Shown piece by piece: positions 1 to 12,145 of a stretch of 64,000 bases of DNA. The notes under the pieces are model-generated. The model ran no database searches and was not told where the DNA came from. It was given only the letters and a program-made list of their open reading frames with translations. Positions within the stretch are counted from its first letter, which is position 1. The number at the start of each line of letters is the position of its first letter. The stretch is from Anseranas semipalmata (taxonomy: Eukaryota > Chordata > Aves > Anseriformes > Anseranatidae), in the NCBI GenBank assembly GCA_013399115.1, contig VXAA01001429.1, forward strand, positions 124,001 through 188,000, given 5' to 3'. Both the position numbers and the translations under genes were made by a program.

Positions 1-995
1 TGCAGCTTCCCCAGAAGACTCCTGTTGTGTACAGCTGGATAAAATCATGCCTATAGTGAAGTGAATAGGATTTTAGTCTTTGATTTCCACAGTATCATAA
101 CATTGCTCCAGACTAGTCCCAGTCACTGGCAGTCTTGTGAAATAATATGATATATCCTGTTTAACTTAAACTACATGTAAATGAAATTCAGGCCTTTGTG
201 AAGGGTTCTTCGTATTTTGGAACATCAGTAATGCTCAATCTACTTCTTAAGTTCACAGAAGATACGTCAAGGTGTGTTCAAGAGCAGTAACATTCAAGAT
301 TTTACCATCTGCTTTTATGGCCGCAGAGAAAATTACACCAATTCTGGTAGTTTTTAGAACGAGTTGCTTAGGGCCTCACTTTGTATTCCTTCACTTTGTC
401 TGGACATCTGCAGTGAGGTCCAGATAACGCACAGGGATTTGCCATGCCTTTTTTGCAACAGTTCACATCTCCTGTGCACTATGGCAGACAACAGAGCAAT
501 GGAGCATCTCAGCAGGGAGCAATCGCTTTGCAAGTGTTGGTGTGTCTCGTTATGATTAGCAATGGCTTGCTCCAAATGTTATTCCGTCTCATTTTAGACA
601 CATCATTATTCTTCTTTTAATTTCAAAATAGTGGAAATTATGTTCCAGTTAAAAGACGCAGGGTTTGATACCCTGGCTAACTTTTTCCTCTGAACACAAC
701 AGGGTAGTCAGAGGAGAAAGATACTCTTGCTTATGATGGTTTTTCAAAGCTACTTTTTTCTGAGCTGTTTTTTTTTCCCTCCTTTTCCACTTTGAGTAAA
801 AAGAAATCATAACTTCTGTACTAATTTCATCATTTAACGTGAGGTGTTCACTGATTATAAACATAAAAGAGGTCATTTGCATTTCTATGGCACATACCAG
901 AAATATACTGCCATTGGGTATTCACCTGACACATTGTTTTTACAATTTCATGATAGAAATATAGCACTGCTGATATAGTGCATTTTTTCAAGGTT

Positions 996-1023
996 AAAAA
1001 CAAACAAACAAACAAACAAAAAC
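996..1023. repeat. (AAAC)n microsatellite
   Basis: Six or so uninterrupted AAAC units, flanked by A-rich sequence. Tetranucleotide simple repeat. Confidence 0.9.
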
Positions 1024-1828
1024 AGAGGAAAGGAAAAGGTGTTCAAAAATAAGAATGCTTCCTGTTCCTACAGTTGTTGCCTTTCTACACAAATAATTCT
1101 TCCAGTATTGGGATCTAACCTAATTGATTTTTAGAGAGATTTGTTAACATTACACTCTGGCTGTGCAGATAAGACTTTTAGAAAGTATAGATTGCTAGTG
1201 TAAGAAATGGCTAAAGTGACTGTGATAAGCCTGTTTCCACACTGTCTGAGAGGGTGTTATGTGAGACGCTGGCCTGAAATGTTTGTGCTTGCACAGATGA
1301 TTGACTTAAAATCCCAGCACCTGTGATCTCTGTAATGTTCAATCTATTTGTGCAGCTGTTCCTCTGAGACCGTTACATGCAGTAATTGATTAGTTCAGCA
1401 GTCCTTCAACATCGTTTTGGTGTTATGAAAGCTGGTGAATTAAAAGCTACATTTCAGCATCATACAGCATCTTCCTGTCAGTTTGCAAGATACTTCTCTG
1501 GTACCTACATTTTGCTGTAGCAGCCCTGCTTTTCCAAAACGGCTAAAACAGTTAAAAATATTTGTTTTAAAGTTAAGAGGTAAAAGGATCTGTCTTCATC
1601 TCTTCCTTTCCCAAAGTCAAATATTGTATTTCATTTCAATCAATTAAGATAATTCTTCTTAAATGGGGAACCAGGAGGTGGTGAGCATGGATGAAGCTCA
1701 ATGGAGAACAAACAACCAAGATACCTTGCCTTCATTCTTTTCCTGAAGGCAAAATATTATGTGTAAAATAAAGAGTTTAACTCTATGTACAGAATTAATA
1801 TAAGCTTATTCTGAGGGATTGGTATGGT

Positions 1829-1846
1829 AAAAAAAAAAAAAAAAAA
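1829..1846. repeat. Poly(A) tract, 18 A
   Basis: Uninterrupted A run. No polyadenylation signal lies just upstream and no recognisable coding remnant precedes it, so it is not scored as a retrocopy tail. Confidence 0.85.
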
Positions 1847-2612
1847 GCTCTCAATCTCCCCCGATAATCAATCTGCCTAAAATGCAGTGCTCAGATTATA
1901 GATTTTATATGCATAAAGAATTATATTACTGTACTTGCATGACCCTAACAGGTTGTCTTAGATGCATGTCATGTTGGTTCCTGCTTGCCAGTTCTTCAAG
2001 ATTTCCAGATTAAGAGCTGGTTTAGGACTGAAACAGATTTACATCTGACAAACCATGTGGGGTCTGACGAGGGGTGTTTTATAAATATATGAACAGCCAA
2101 ACCTCATTTTTTCCATATGTTTCTGCCCAGCTTCCTTCAGCTCACAGATCTACTTTGGGCTTCTGTAATACATACCTGCCTTTTTTATTTATTTATTTTG
2201 TGTAAAAAATTAATTGCAGACACGTATCTCATCACTTAAATTACTCACTAGGACATAGTCTTGCAAAACACTGGACATTAAGCAGACGTTATTCTCATGC
2301 TGAAGTTGATCATGCACCCAAAGGCTTTGTTAAATCAATTATTTGTAAAGTCAGATTTTGCACCTTCTTTATTTGTGTTCAGCATATACACCTACATAAG
2401 GGATTAACCAGATGGTGTTTAAGAGAATATCTTGATTTAGATCAGACCATTAAAATTGCACATATAGGTGCAGATGCAGAACAAGGTCAGTGGAGTGAGA
2501 GGCTGTATTTTGTAAATCTGGGCTTAGGTATTGCAAGATTGACAACAGAATATTTTTGGGCATACTTTACAGTTATTCTGGGTTTACACATGGATCATGG
2601 CAAAAAAAAAAA

Positions 2613-2631
2613 NNNNNNNNNNNNNNNNNNN
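2613..2631. other. Assembly gap (19 N) inside an A run
   Basis: Nineteen N characters sit between A homopolymers (2602-2612 and 2632-2637). The true sequence is probably a longer homopolymer or A-rich tract whose length could not be resolved. Confidence 0.95.
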
Positions 2632-3404
2632 AAAAAAGCAATTAATTGTGTTAGAAACAGACTTGTGTAATGGTACATGCTCCCATATAAGAGTAATGTC
2701 AAAATGACAAAAGGTAATCCAGGAAGACCTGGAAGAGGAGATCTAATTATTTTTATTATTATTTCTTTTCTTTCAGTAGTGCAAATGTAACTCATTAGGA
2801 GCCTAAGACTTGAGTTATGTGCTTAATAAATTCCTGTTACTTTGTTGCTTCTATCTTGCTGATGAAAAATATACTAAATTCATTAAGCAAGGCAAGATGA
2901 GAATAGGATGCTTTAAAATCCAGAAAAGAGGAGTAAATTTAAATTTGTCTTAGTTTTTGTTTTTTACTTGAAATTCTTTCTAATACTAGAAGAAATCATC
3001 TGTTGCTCTTTGTCTCATGACCAATCCTGAACATTTCAAAAATCATTAAGCTTCCAAAAATCAATGTTAAAAAACTGTGAATCTCATTCTCTTTGATTTC
3101 TGAGTCTTAGCTTACACTTTGGCCACATTGTCAAGTTTTTCTTTATAGGTGTAAAACTATAAATGTTGAGGGGAGTTGCACTTTTTCTGAGAGAGAGAGA
3201 GAAAGTACTAGTGTTCTCATAAAATCTTATGACATGATGAGCTGGAAGTCACTGAATACCTTGAAGGTCTCCATAAAGCTCTGAGTTAGCAAGATTTATG
3301 ATAGGCATCTGGCACTGTCTTTGAAATCAATATATGAAAATCTGAAAGAAAAATACAGATGTATTGGAACCTGTAGGGAAAATACATGCCTATTATATAT
3401 GAAA

Positions 3405-3745
3405 CACAGAATCTGAGAAATAAAGAGCTGGAAGATATCTCATAGTCTTCTATTTCATCTTCTTGCTTTGAAGTAGGAGAAGTCACTTTTAAATGCTCTT
3501 TATCAGGTATTTACCCAACACGCTTCTGGAAATCTTCAGCTTAGTTTTCATAACCTTTTCAGTCACTTGTGGCGCTTTGCTGTCCTTGTTATTAAGTAGA
3601 AAGTTGCTCTAACCACCAGTCTAGCCTCTGACCTTTCTCTGCTGTGAAACAAACCAATTATTCTTCATTTCACCCACAAAAACCTTGGAGAATAATTAAT
3701 CACTATGCTTTTTTTAACCATTTTCAATATACATGAAAACTTCTA
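3405..3745 (-). mobile_element. Old CR1-like LINE, 3' region (degraded)
   Basis: On the plus strand the segment opens with a CACAGAATC..GAGAAAT..GAGCTGGAAG block that resembles the reverse complement of an old CR1 3' end. It continues with degraded versions of the next blocks in the expected order: a Thr/Leu-poor 'AATTATTCTTCATTTCACCC' block, then 'GAATAATTAATCACTATGC', then 'ACCATTTTCAATATACATGAAAAC'. In old CR1-like elements of birds and reptiles the same blocks encode the end of the reverse-transcriptase ORF and the 3' UTR. No frame is open across it. The order and spacing of the blocks are the evidence; each block alone would be weak. The 5' limit near 3745 is approximate. Confidence 0.5.
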
Positions 3746-6700
3746 CATCCACTGGATCACCTTACTGTCCTCTTTGTACTTACAAATTCTTCATTTAACT
3801 TTTGCTCTGACACCTTTCAGGGTATGAAACAAGATGATACATTAGATCTCTGGATCCTTTCCATGTTCAGAGAACCACGGTGCCTGTCTTTCACCAGCTT
3901 TCCATGACTCCTTGAGGATAATAATTCACAAGAGATTCCTTTGGCTTTAAGGTACATCCCAGTATGCCCTGCTGACTTGAGTACAGTCAATTTATCCACT
4001 CTTTATCAAGCCCTTTAACTGTTCTGGCCTGCCCTTATACCTACCAGCTAATATTATGCTATGTTAAGCATGCCACAAATTTTGTGAACACTAATACAAG
4101 AAGGCAACTCAGCCTTCTCTGTGTCATGTTACATGCAAGTGGTCTTGCTCCCTCCACAGCAACCTGTAGCATCTCCTGTCCTTTCCTCCCCTTTTCCAGG
4201 ACTGTCACCATCCCACCTTACCTGCCATTCTTTCCATTCATGGCACAGAGTGCTACTGTTCACCATATATTTCATGTAAAGAGTCTTCTGCATTTAGGAT
4301 CTCAGGCACTTCCCCCTTATTTGTCAGGCTTGGATACAGAATAGCTGCCCATGCAGTCACTTCTTCTAACTTAAATAAATAAATAATGATTTGGGGCATC
4401 TGTGTCCTGCTGTATTATCTTTCCTGCAGCTCTGAGATTAGTTCAAGTCTTTCCCTGTGAAGCGAACCTGCTCGAGTGCTTTTGTTATCTGTTGGAAAAG
4501 TGACATTCAACATGAAAATATAAACACAAGATTTATGTCTTCTCATATAAAACATTTTGAATAGTCTCTCTTAAAGCTAATAAAAAGGCTTATATTGCAT
4601 TATTCTTCTAGAGCACAGACATATTAAAGTGTTAAACAGGTTTTCTTCAAGAAATAGATTTTCCAGAAAGATATTGCAGAACCTCGATGACTTGTTCATT
4701 ACAGAAACCAACATTCTGCTAAAGAAATACAAGCAAATTCACAGATTTCTGGCTAATAAAGCAAAAGCAACTGCCTTATGCCATACTAGGCATAATAAAG
4801 CTTTGTGCATTCTAAGTAAACTTTTTTTTTACTGCTGTGGAGAAGAGATAAAACAGTTCTCTTTGTTCCTAAGTTGATATTCTTGAAAGTAACATCTTTG
4901 TTGAAGGGATGTACAATTAAAGCACACCCTGCGTTTAGGAATGTCTTCTAGCGCTTCTCAGAATATATTTCAGACTCTGGTTTCTGAAGCTGGAAGAAAT
5001 TTCATTGTACCTTTGCAGGGAGGTTTACTTCTTTTCTGTCAGAAACAGCACAAGCCCGAATATTATATTATTGCTTTTAGCTTCAGGTCAAATGCATGAA
5101 CTCTTCAAGACACAGTGGATTCTTGTTCGCTCTTAGTTAGATTTATGTTGTTCTTTTTTTGACTAGTGTGTGGTAGAGACATCAGCTGATGAAAAGCATA
5201 GTTATACTATTGAGATAACAAATCAAAATTAAATTACATTTTTAAAACAGTGGAGGGAGAGCAGAATTTAAGCAATAACAAAATGATAGTGCAAAAATGC
5301 AAACTGTAAGCCTGGGTGAAGGTGCACAACAAATTAATGGATTTTTACCTTTCTTCTGCTGAAGTGTGGCTGTGAGGCAGAGGCAAATTACAGTAACAGA
5401 TTGGAAGAGAAGACAGGAAAAGACTGCCATAATTTTCTCCTGTCCTTTGAGAGGATGATGAATCCCTTTGCAGTTCACAGGTGTCCCTCTGTGGTGAATC
5501 ACCTCCACTCTTGCACTTTATCTGCACCTGAGCAGTGGTGATCCATGGTCTATTCCCTCTTCTCCAAGACACTTGCATGTATTAGATCCCCTCCTGGTTA
5601 CTCCTTTCGTCTGTCTTTCAAGCATTCAAGTGAATTAATTTAACTTAGAATTAACATCTTGCCAAAAGAAAATGTTTTACAAATGTTCATTGCCTTTGTG
5701 GGACTTATCTGCAATATTAGTCTAAATGCTCACATTTTATTATCTTTCCATAACATTTTACTGCTCGTGAAATAAAAATCAGTTTAAATGTAGTTCGCTG
5801 TTGTCTGCCCAGAGATAATGAATATCTCTGAAATAAATCCAAATACATTAGCAGCCTGTTCAACAGACTTCATAATCCCATCTAGAAGTCTTATTAATTT
5901 CAATGTGTTGGAATATTTCACATTTTCCTTTGTTGATTGAGCCATTGTTTTGTATGTTAATGTGGATGGAAGCATCAGCACCATAGTACTTACCAAAGAA
6001 ATTCCAGACGTGCTGGTGAAGCCAAAGCAAATTGTGTGTCCTTTATGACCCTGTTAGACTGTCTACATTTTTAAAGTGAATTTAACACTTCACATGTGTG
6101 GACATCCTATCTGTGAATGAATAACTAATCGCCTTAGTATTATTGCACTGAAAGGCTGCAAATGAAGAGCATCAGTTAAAATCTCTCCACTTGAAAGCTT
6201 GCTGCACTTGCTCGCTTCCTTTTCTTCCTCTCCTCTTCCATGGTAAATGTATTTGTGAAGCTCTGAAAACCCTACTGGATTTGGCCTGGCAGATGCAGTG
6301 GTATCCAAGTCAGGTACAAGTAAGTCCTTTTGATGCTCAGAGCATCTTTAGACACTGCAAGAGCTTTACTGGTGAGAGTCTATTACAGGATTTTAGGCAA
6401 CCTTAGCTTTAGGCTAGAGATGAATGGGAGGCATGTAGTCTATCTGGTTTACAGATACAGAAGAAAGCAGAGTCCTATTGCACAGAAAGGTTTAGCTTGA
6501 AGTGCTTGGCATCATCTATGTGCCTGGGAGGTGGCCAGGCCTCAGGAAGAAGAGGTGCACGGCCAGGCACCATGTCAGGAGAGTTGTCCTCTTTCCAAGC
6601 TTATCTCTGTGGCCAGTGCATTTTCAGTCAAGGCACCTCACTTTCATGGATCTTTGTTTCATCCTTTGTCTTCGGTTGCATACTTTCTGAGATAGGGGTT

Positions 6701-7295
6701 GTTATTTTATGCTTACAGCATCTAGGAGGGATCTCAGGGTACAACTGTGATAGAGATCTTTATGAACAAAAATCTCTTTAACAGAATCCTGCTTTTCCTT
6801 CAGAGTAGTTTTATTTATAATGAGGTTATTAACAGCTTGACTTACACTCATTTTCATCAATAGGTTGTTTCCAAATGGATTTGCCTATTTATTATTCATT
6901 ATTCACAATAATGTCATTGCATGGGCATAAAATGGGTTTAATGGAGTAGAGAGCAGGATTCAAAATGTTCATCAGCCCTGTTGGAATTCAGTCATGTGCA
7001 AGAGCCCTATGTGCTATTTCTACACCATGATGGCAGCTGTGCTTTAAAGAATGATGTTTGTCAGTACTTGGTAAGTTTTGCTGCCTTTAGATTTTTGCTT
7101 CAGTTTACTAGGGTTTTCATTCCGAATGTGGAATACCCAATGCCATGTCATGCTAACACGCACTAGCATTAGCCTTGATAACACACATTTAGAAACTACA
7201 CTTTCCAGTTGTCAGACAAGCTGTGTGGTCTATTTGTAGTGGTAACTAGATTTCTCCTGCAATTAGGTACACTTCTTCAACATTTGTTTTCCTGA
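3746..7295. other. Unique non-coding stretch
   Basis: No recognisable gene or repeat. Short open frames at 4084-4344 (86 codons, plus), 5242-5578 (minus, two overlapping) and 6497-6781 (94 codons, plus) have no family resemblance, no upstream promoter-like context and mixed codon use, and are considered chance. An (AAAT)-like run lies at 4374-4387. Sequence around 6200-6780 is somewhat more GC-rich than its surroundings but shows nothing interpretable. Confidence 0.55.
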
Positions 7296-7506
7296 TTTAC
7301 TGTGAGGGTGGTGAGGCACTGGAACAGGTTGCCCAGAGAGGTTGTGAACGCCACATCCCTGGAAGTGTTTAAGGCCAGGCTGGATGGGGCTTTGGGCAAC
7401 CTGGTCTGGTGGGAGGTGTCCCTGCCCATGACAGGGGGGTTGGAACTAGAGAATCTTTAAGGTCCCTTCCAATCTAAACTATTCTGTGATTCTATGATTC
7501 TCTGAT
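7296..7506 (+). mobile_element. CR1 LINE, 3' end fragment
   Basis: A 211-base, strongly 5'-truncated CR1 copy. It starts inside the 'ACTGTGAGGGTGGTGAGGCA' block that encodes the last residues of the CR1 reverse-transcriptase ORF, continues through the conserved GGGAGGTGTCCCTGCCCATG and GGTCCCTTCCAA blocks of the 3' UTR, and ends in the family's octamer tail (ATTCTGTG / ATTCTATG / ATTCTCTG). Severe 5' truncation and the absence of a poly(A) tail are normal for CR1. It cannot be autonomous. Divergence from other copies in the window looks modest, so it is clearly younger than the elements at 3405 and 45345. Confidence 0.93.
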
Positions 7507-10500
7507 TTGAAGGAAAATTTCAAAGCATAACTGTCTGCAGTCAGGCAGAAAGAATTTTTTTAACATAGTATTAAATTGTTAATAAACCAACAGGACTCAG
7601 GTACCTTGAAACAAAAAGCTTGTACATGGATATTTTATATTTAAAAACTGCGACATAAACAGGTATGCCAGAAATGGATACAGCAAACCACCTGGTCAAA
7701 TTTAAGTTTCACATGTCATGCTGGTCAGCTGATGATCAGCTAAGGGATAAGGGATTTATCCCCCTTGCCTGCCTTGAATCTATGCCTGTGCTGACAGGTT
7801 CACTTTCAGGTTGTTGGACCAAGTTTAGGAAACCAGCTTCCATCTGCTGGGAAAAGCTGCCCACCGCCTCACTGGCAGCACTCAGCGGGTTCCCAGCTTG
7901 TGAACGGTGCGGACATGCCGGCATCTGTGCAGCAGGGGAGGTGCTCCCCAGGGTGCATCTGACACCATGGTAATGGTGCGCAAGGTATTTCTCAGGCCTG
8001 CCTTACACATTTTATGTATGTTTTGCTGGTGGCAAAGGCAATGAAGTAATGATGTACCATTGATAATTATGTCCTTTAAGACTCATTTTCTTTAACAAAA
8101 ACAAAATTTCTTTAACAGAAACAGAATACTTTTGTAAAAACAACTAAATAACACCTTCTGCAGCTGACTTTCTTACCTCTTGTATTCAGAAACCTCTCAC
8201 ATTTTAGAAAGACCTGGAAAAGCTGTCAAGATCTCTGAGAGTGCACACCGTGTGGGCTTAGGTCACATAGTTGACCAGCACTCAGGAGCATTTAATTTTA
8301 TTTATTTGCAGCTTATCTCACAAGCATGAACAGAGACAAGTTTTCCATGCAGGATGCAGGAAAAGCATTCAGTAACTGTGCTTCTTCTGAACTAACTTTA
8401 TTTATTTATTTATTTATTTATTTATTTTATTATTTTTTTTTATTGGGGAAGGACAAAGACATGCCAAGTTGTCCCAAAATGCAAACCAGTTCCTAGAAAT
8501 GTCCCTGTGCAGATGGTGCCGTGAAAGCAGAGCTTTTCCAGAGATGCAGAGTGGCAGATGGAGGTACATGAGTACATGTGCACAAAGACAACCACCTCCT
8601 CCCTGCGCTGCCTGTGTACAAACCATGCAGCCCAGGTGATTTCCGTAGGGATGCTGCCTCCAGTTAGCCAGATCCTTACATTTAATCCATCCTGCTGTGT
8701 CACCCTGTTCACACAGCTTAAGTGAATTGCATTTAAAGAGCATGGTGGCAACTTAGAGTCAGTAACTGGCTATGTGAAAAATGATGTTAAGCCATTATTT
8801 CTGAATTTTACTAAACTAGAAAAATGTATTGCTCTAATGCATTTATGTTAGCTGTACTATAGCAGTTAAAGGCCTCATCAGCTTTCTCAGATCAGTAAAA
8901 AAGGACAGCGGACCAATCTATCTTTTTTGGTTTTCTTTTAAGTGTATTCTGATGTCATTTCTTGATCAGTAATTCGCATGCTCTTTCTCAGATCCTGCAG
9001 AGACAATCTCCTAATGATTTACGAGAGCCCTTGTGCTGACACTGTACACCTCTCTCCTACATTATCTAATGGGGTTTTTAGCACACAGAGTATTCAGTCT
9101 TCAGGTGAAAGTGTCAATAGCGTTTTATAAATGAGGTTCTAAACCAGCCCGGATTCAGTGTTGGAGCTGGCTCTGACTGTATCACATTCAGCTCAGAGGT
9201 AGATTTTCCTCTTTGCTGTTACTTCAAAGAAAATTTGGTTTCTCATAAAAAGAGGAAAACTTTCTGTTTTTCAGAACTGGACCAGTGGTATATATGCAAG
9301 AGGTTTGCAATTGCTGGTTTTACAAAGAGATACAACTCTGATCACTGAGTTACACATCTTAAACAAAATTAAAGTCTTCCCACAAGGAAACCAACCTGAC
9401 AAAGCTAATATATTTTTACTCAGTTGGTCTATTCCTATGAAATTTGGACTCCTTTTAGGAAACCACATTTTCAAGAAAACTTTTAACTTTGTTGGTGTAA
9501 AATGATACTGATGCATTTTTGTGCGGTTGTTTTTCAGCTTTGGAATATTTTGACCCCATCTGAGGTCCCGCTCTCATAAATGGATATGCTAAAAATAATT
9601 TTGCAAATTCTTTGGTGGGTTCTTAAATATTGGCTAGCAGTCACAATACCATATCTCATCTTTGTGCTCTTTTCTTGGAATACTGCTACCAGGTGGTTCT
9701 GCTCTTTTTTTTCTTTTCTCATTGCTGGCTTCAAGCTGCTGTTCCCTTCATTCTTTACTTTCAAATAAATCATCAGGTTTATATGAATGTATTGATAAAC
9801 AGGGAGTCCTTTGTTTGTAGGTAGGTATGGTTGGAGATGGAAATTGGGTGTGTAGTATGTGGTTAAATTTCTTGACGGCCTTATAGACAACACTCCCTTG
9901 TCAAGTGCATTTTCACCTATGCCTACAAGACTTTAAATATAATTTATAGATACAGAAGGGCAGACATTAACGATCACTCGCACCCATCTATAAAGCTCTG
10001 AACAACAGAAAGAATTTTTAAATAAAATAAACTTACAGGAAACAGTGAAGTGTAAGCAGAATTTAAAGATGCAACTTTATGAGAGCACCTATAGACCACA
10101 GCCTTCAGTCCTCTGGCTATTTCTCAAGGAAGGCATTCCTGGAAGACATAAGGTCTGTTTATGTTTCCTTCATCAACTTATGAGACCGTGGACCAGACAC
10201 TTCTTCTCCTCTTGCCTTTCAGCTCTGAAATAGTACTTGTCTCTCTTTATGAAGTGCTTAAAGTTCCCAGGGAAAAGAAGTTGTGGATAAATCACCTCTT
10301 TATGTCCTCTCACCCATGCTTGTCACATAATTTACGTGTAAGTTTTATGAGGAGCTTCTCTTTTTGTTCTTGAGGTATGCTAGAGAAGGTTATTGGACAA
10401 TAAAAATGTTTGCATAAATTATTATTTTTTTTCCGCAGGACGCAGTTAAAAACAGCTTCCTGCAAATTTGTTTTTGATGATAAGGATGCCAACTGTCAAA

Positions 10501-10990
10501 AAGGACAGGACTGCAGTTACAATCTTGATGAATAGCAAGAAAGCTATACATCTAAATGTATATATAAATGTATACAACCTAAATGATTCTGTGATGGATC
10601 TCTATCAGCTGATATTTGATAGTTATGTCCTGCAGTCTTCTGTCCTTCTATGGCACTAAAAGTCAAGCAAATTCTGTATTTTTAGAAAAAGGTAATTACT
10701 TTTGTTGTTAGAGTCACATATTTAGAAAATATCTGCTGGCAGTACACAGCATCAAAAGGAGAATATTTGGGACTTGTTTTTAGAGACTAATTTCATCAGC
10801 TTGAGAAAGATAATACAAGCTCTAAGGTGACTCTATATATAGCTGAATTTTGTAGTTCTTCAAACAGAGATTTCAGAGGAAGCAATCGCATATACAGAAG
10901 AAATGCCTTACTGAAGAAAAAGACTGTGCTCATATGGAAGACAGTCATAAGAAAAAAGGATGGGTCATGATGAAACCCATGCGCATCTCG
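7507..10990. other. Unique non-coding stretch
   Basis: No recognised gene. A locally GC-rich patch at about 7770-7980 contains a 102-codon open frame (7665-7973, plus) and a shadow on the other strand; neither looks like a known protein. 8414-8751 holds two overlapping minus-strand frames partly inside a T-rich run, again with no family resemblance. 8880-9230 has mixed composition with no repeats and could be a conserved non-coding element, but conservation cannot be seen from one sequence. Confidence 0.5.
8397..8444. repeat. (ATTT)n microsatellite with T-rich tail
   Basis: About nine TTTA units followed by an impure T run up to about 8444. Confidence 0.92.
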
Positions 10991-11856
10991 AATCATAGAA
11001 TCATTTAGGTTGGAAAAGACCTCTAAGATCATCCAGTCCAACCTATAACCTAACACTACCAAGTCCTCCATTAAACTAAGTTCTAGATATCTAGTTCTAA
11101 GATATCACTAAGTTCTACATCTACACGTTTTTTTGAAGACCTCCAGGGATGGTGACTCCACCACTTCCCTGGGCAGCCTGTTCCAATGCCTCACAACCCT
11201 TTCAGTAAAGAAGTTTTTCCTAATTTCTAACCTAAACCTCCCCTGGTGCAACTTTAGCCCCTTTCCTCTTGTCTTGTCACCTGACGCGTGGGAGAAGAGA
11301 CCAATCCCCACCTCGCTACAGCCTCCTTTAAGGTACCTGTAGAGAGCGATAAGGTAGCCCCTGAGCCTCCTCTTCTCCAGGCTAAACAACCCCAGCTCCC
11401 TCAGCCGCTCCTCCTAAGACTTGTTCTCCAGACCCCTCACCAGCTTCATTGCCCTTCTCTGGACACGCTCCAGCACCTCGATGTCCTTCCTGTAGTGAGG
11501 GGCCCAAAACTGAACACAGGACTCAAGGTGCGGCCTCACCAGAGCCAAGTACAGGGGGACAATCACTTCCCTAGTCCTGCTGGCCACACTGTTCCTGATA
11601 CAAGCCAGGATGCTGTTGGCCTTCTTGGCCACCTGAGCACACTGCCGGCTCATATTCAGCCGACTATCCACCAATACTCCCAGGTCCTTCTCTGCCAGGC
11701 AGTTTTCCAGCCACTCATCCCCCAGCCTGTAGTGCTGCTTGGGGTTGTTGTGCCCCAAGTGCAGGACCCAGCACTTGGCCTTGTTGAACGTCATACAGTT
11801 GGCCTCGGCCCATCAGTCCAGCCTATCCAGATCCTTCTGCAGAGCCTTCCTACACT
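10991..11856 (-). mobile_element. CR1 LINE fragment with RT-ORF C-terminus
   Basis: Reading the minus strand from 11856 to 10991 gives the last part of a CR1 element: the C-terminal region of the ORF2 reverse-transcriptase protein, the 3' UTR and the octamer-type tail (plus-strand AATCATAGAATCATTTAGG at 10990-11009). It is truncated at the 5' end about 870 bases from the terminus; full CR1 elements are about 4.5 kb. The element is non-autonomous. It belongs to a different CR1 subfamily from the copy at 32481: the corresponding peptides differ at many positions. CR1 insertions are 5'-truncated and usually lack clear target-site duplications; none is seen here. Confidence 0.95.
11108..11794 (-). 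pseudogene. CR1 ORF2 reverse transcriptase, C-terminal remnant
   Basis: Two minus-strand frames carry consecutive parts of the CR1 ORF2 C-terminus. 11794-11414 encodes a 126-residue piece containing [19 protein letters not shown], and the family-typical [15 protein letters not shown] block followed by a VLERVQRRA motif. 11389-11108 encodes the next piece, with [16 protein letters not shown] and [15 protein letters not shown] stop between them breaks the frame, and the upstream endonuclease and catalytic YADD portion of the reverse transcriptase are absent because of 5' truncation. The intact enzyme performs target-primed reverse transcription; this remnant cannot. The plus-strand 190-codon frame over the same bases (11288-11860) is its antisense shadow. 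Confidence 0.93.
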
Positions 11857-12120
11857 ATGAAATGAACCTACAAAGGGCCAAAAGTCTTTCTTGGAGAATC
11901 CTTTTCCTATATAAAGTAAAATTTATGACTCACTATGGTAGGGAACAGCATAACTGGGAAAGCAATGAAATGTATTCTCTAGAAAGAAATGTTCAGACTT
12001 TGTTCATCACTCTCTGACTAAGTGGTGTCTGGAGGAAGGGGCTGGTGGAAAATCATCACTCAGAATGTTTGAGGCAAATAGCCTGCTCAAAGCACATTGA
12101 TATCTTTATTTCTCAAAGTA

Positions 12121-12145
12121 AAAAAAAAAATATATATATATATAT
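12121..12145. repeat. A run plus (TA)n dinucleotide repeat
   Basis: Ten A followed by about eight TA units. Confidence 0.85.

Larger units (their letters stand above)
1..3404. other. Unique AT-rich non-coding stretch
   Basis: No recognisable exon, RNA gene or transposon. The only frames opening with ATG are short (77 codons or fewer) and have no recognisable family. The stretch holds an (AAAC)n run near 996-1023, an 18-A run at 1829-1846, a short GA run at 3188-3204 and an assembly gap at 2613-2631. One plus-strand frame without a usable ATG stays open from 2206 to the gap; it is treated as a finding, not as a gene. Read as intergenic or intronic sequence. Confidence 0.6.

Noticed and set aside
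11288..11860. Plus-strand frame of 190 codons, the longest in the window.
   Set aside because: It is the antisense of the CR1 ORF2 remnant on the minus strand.
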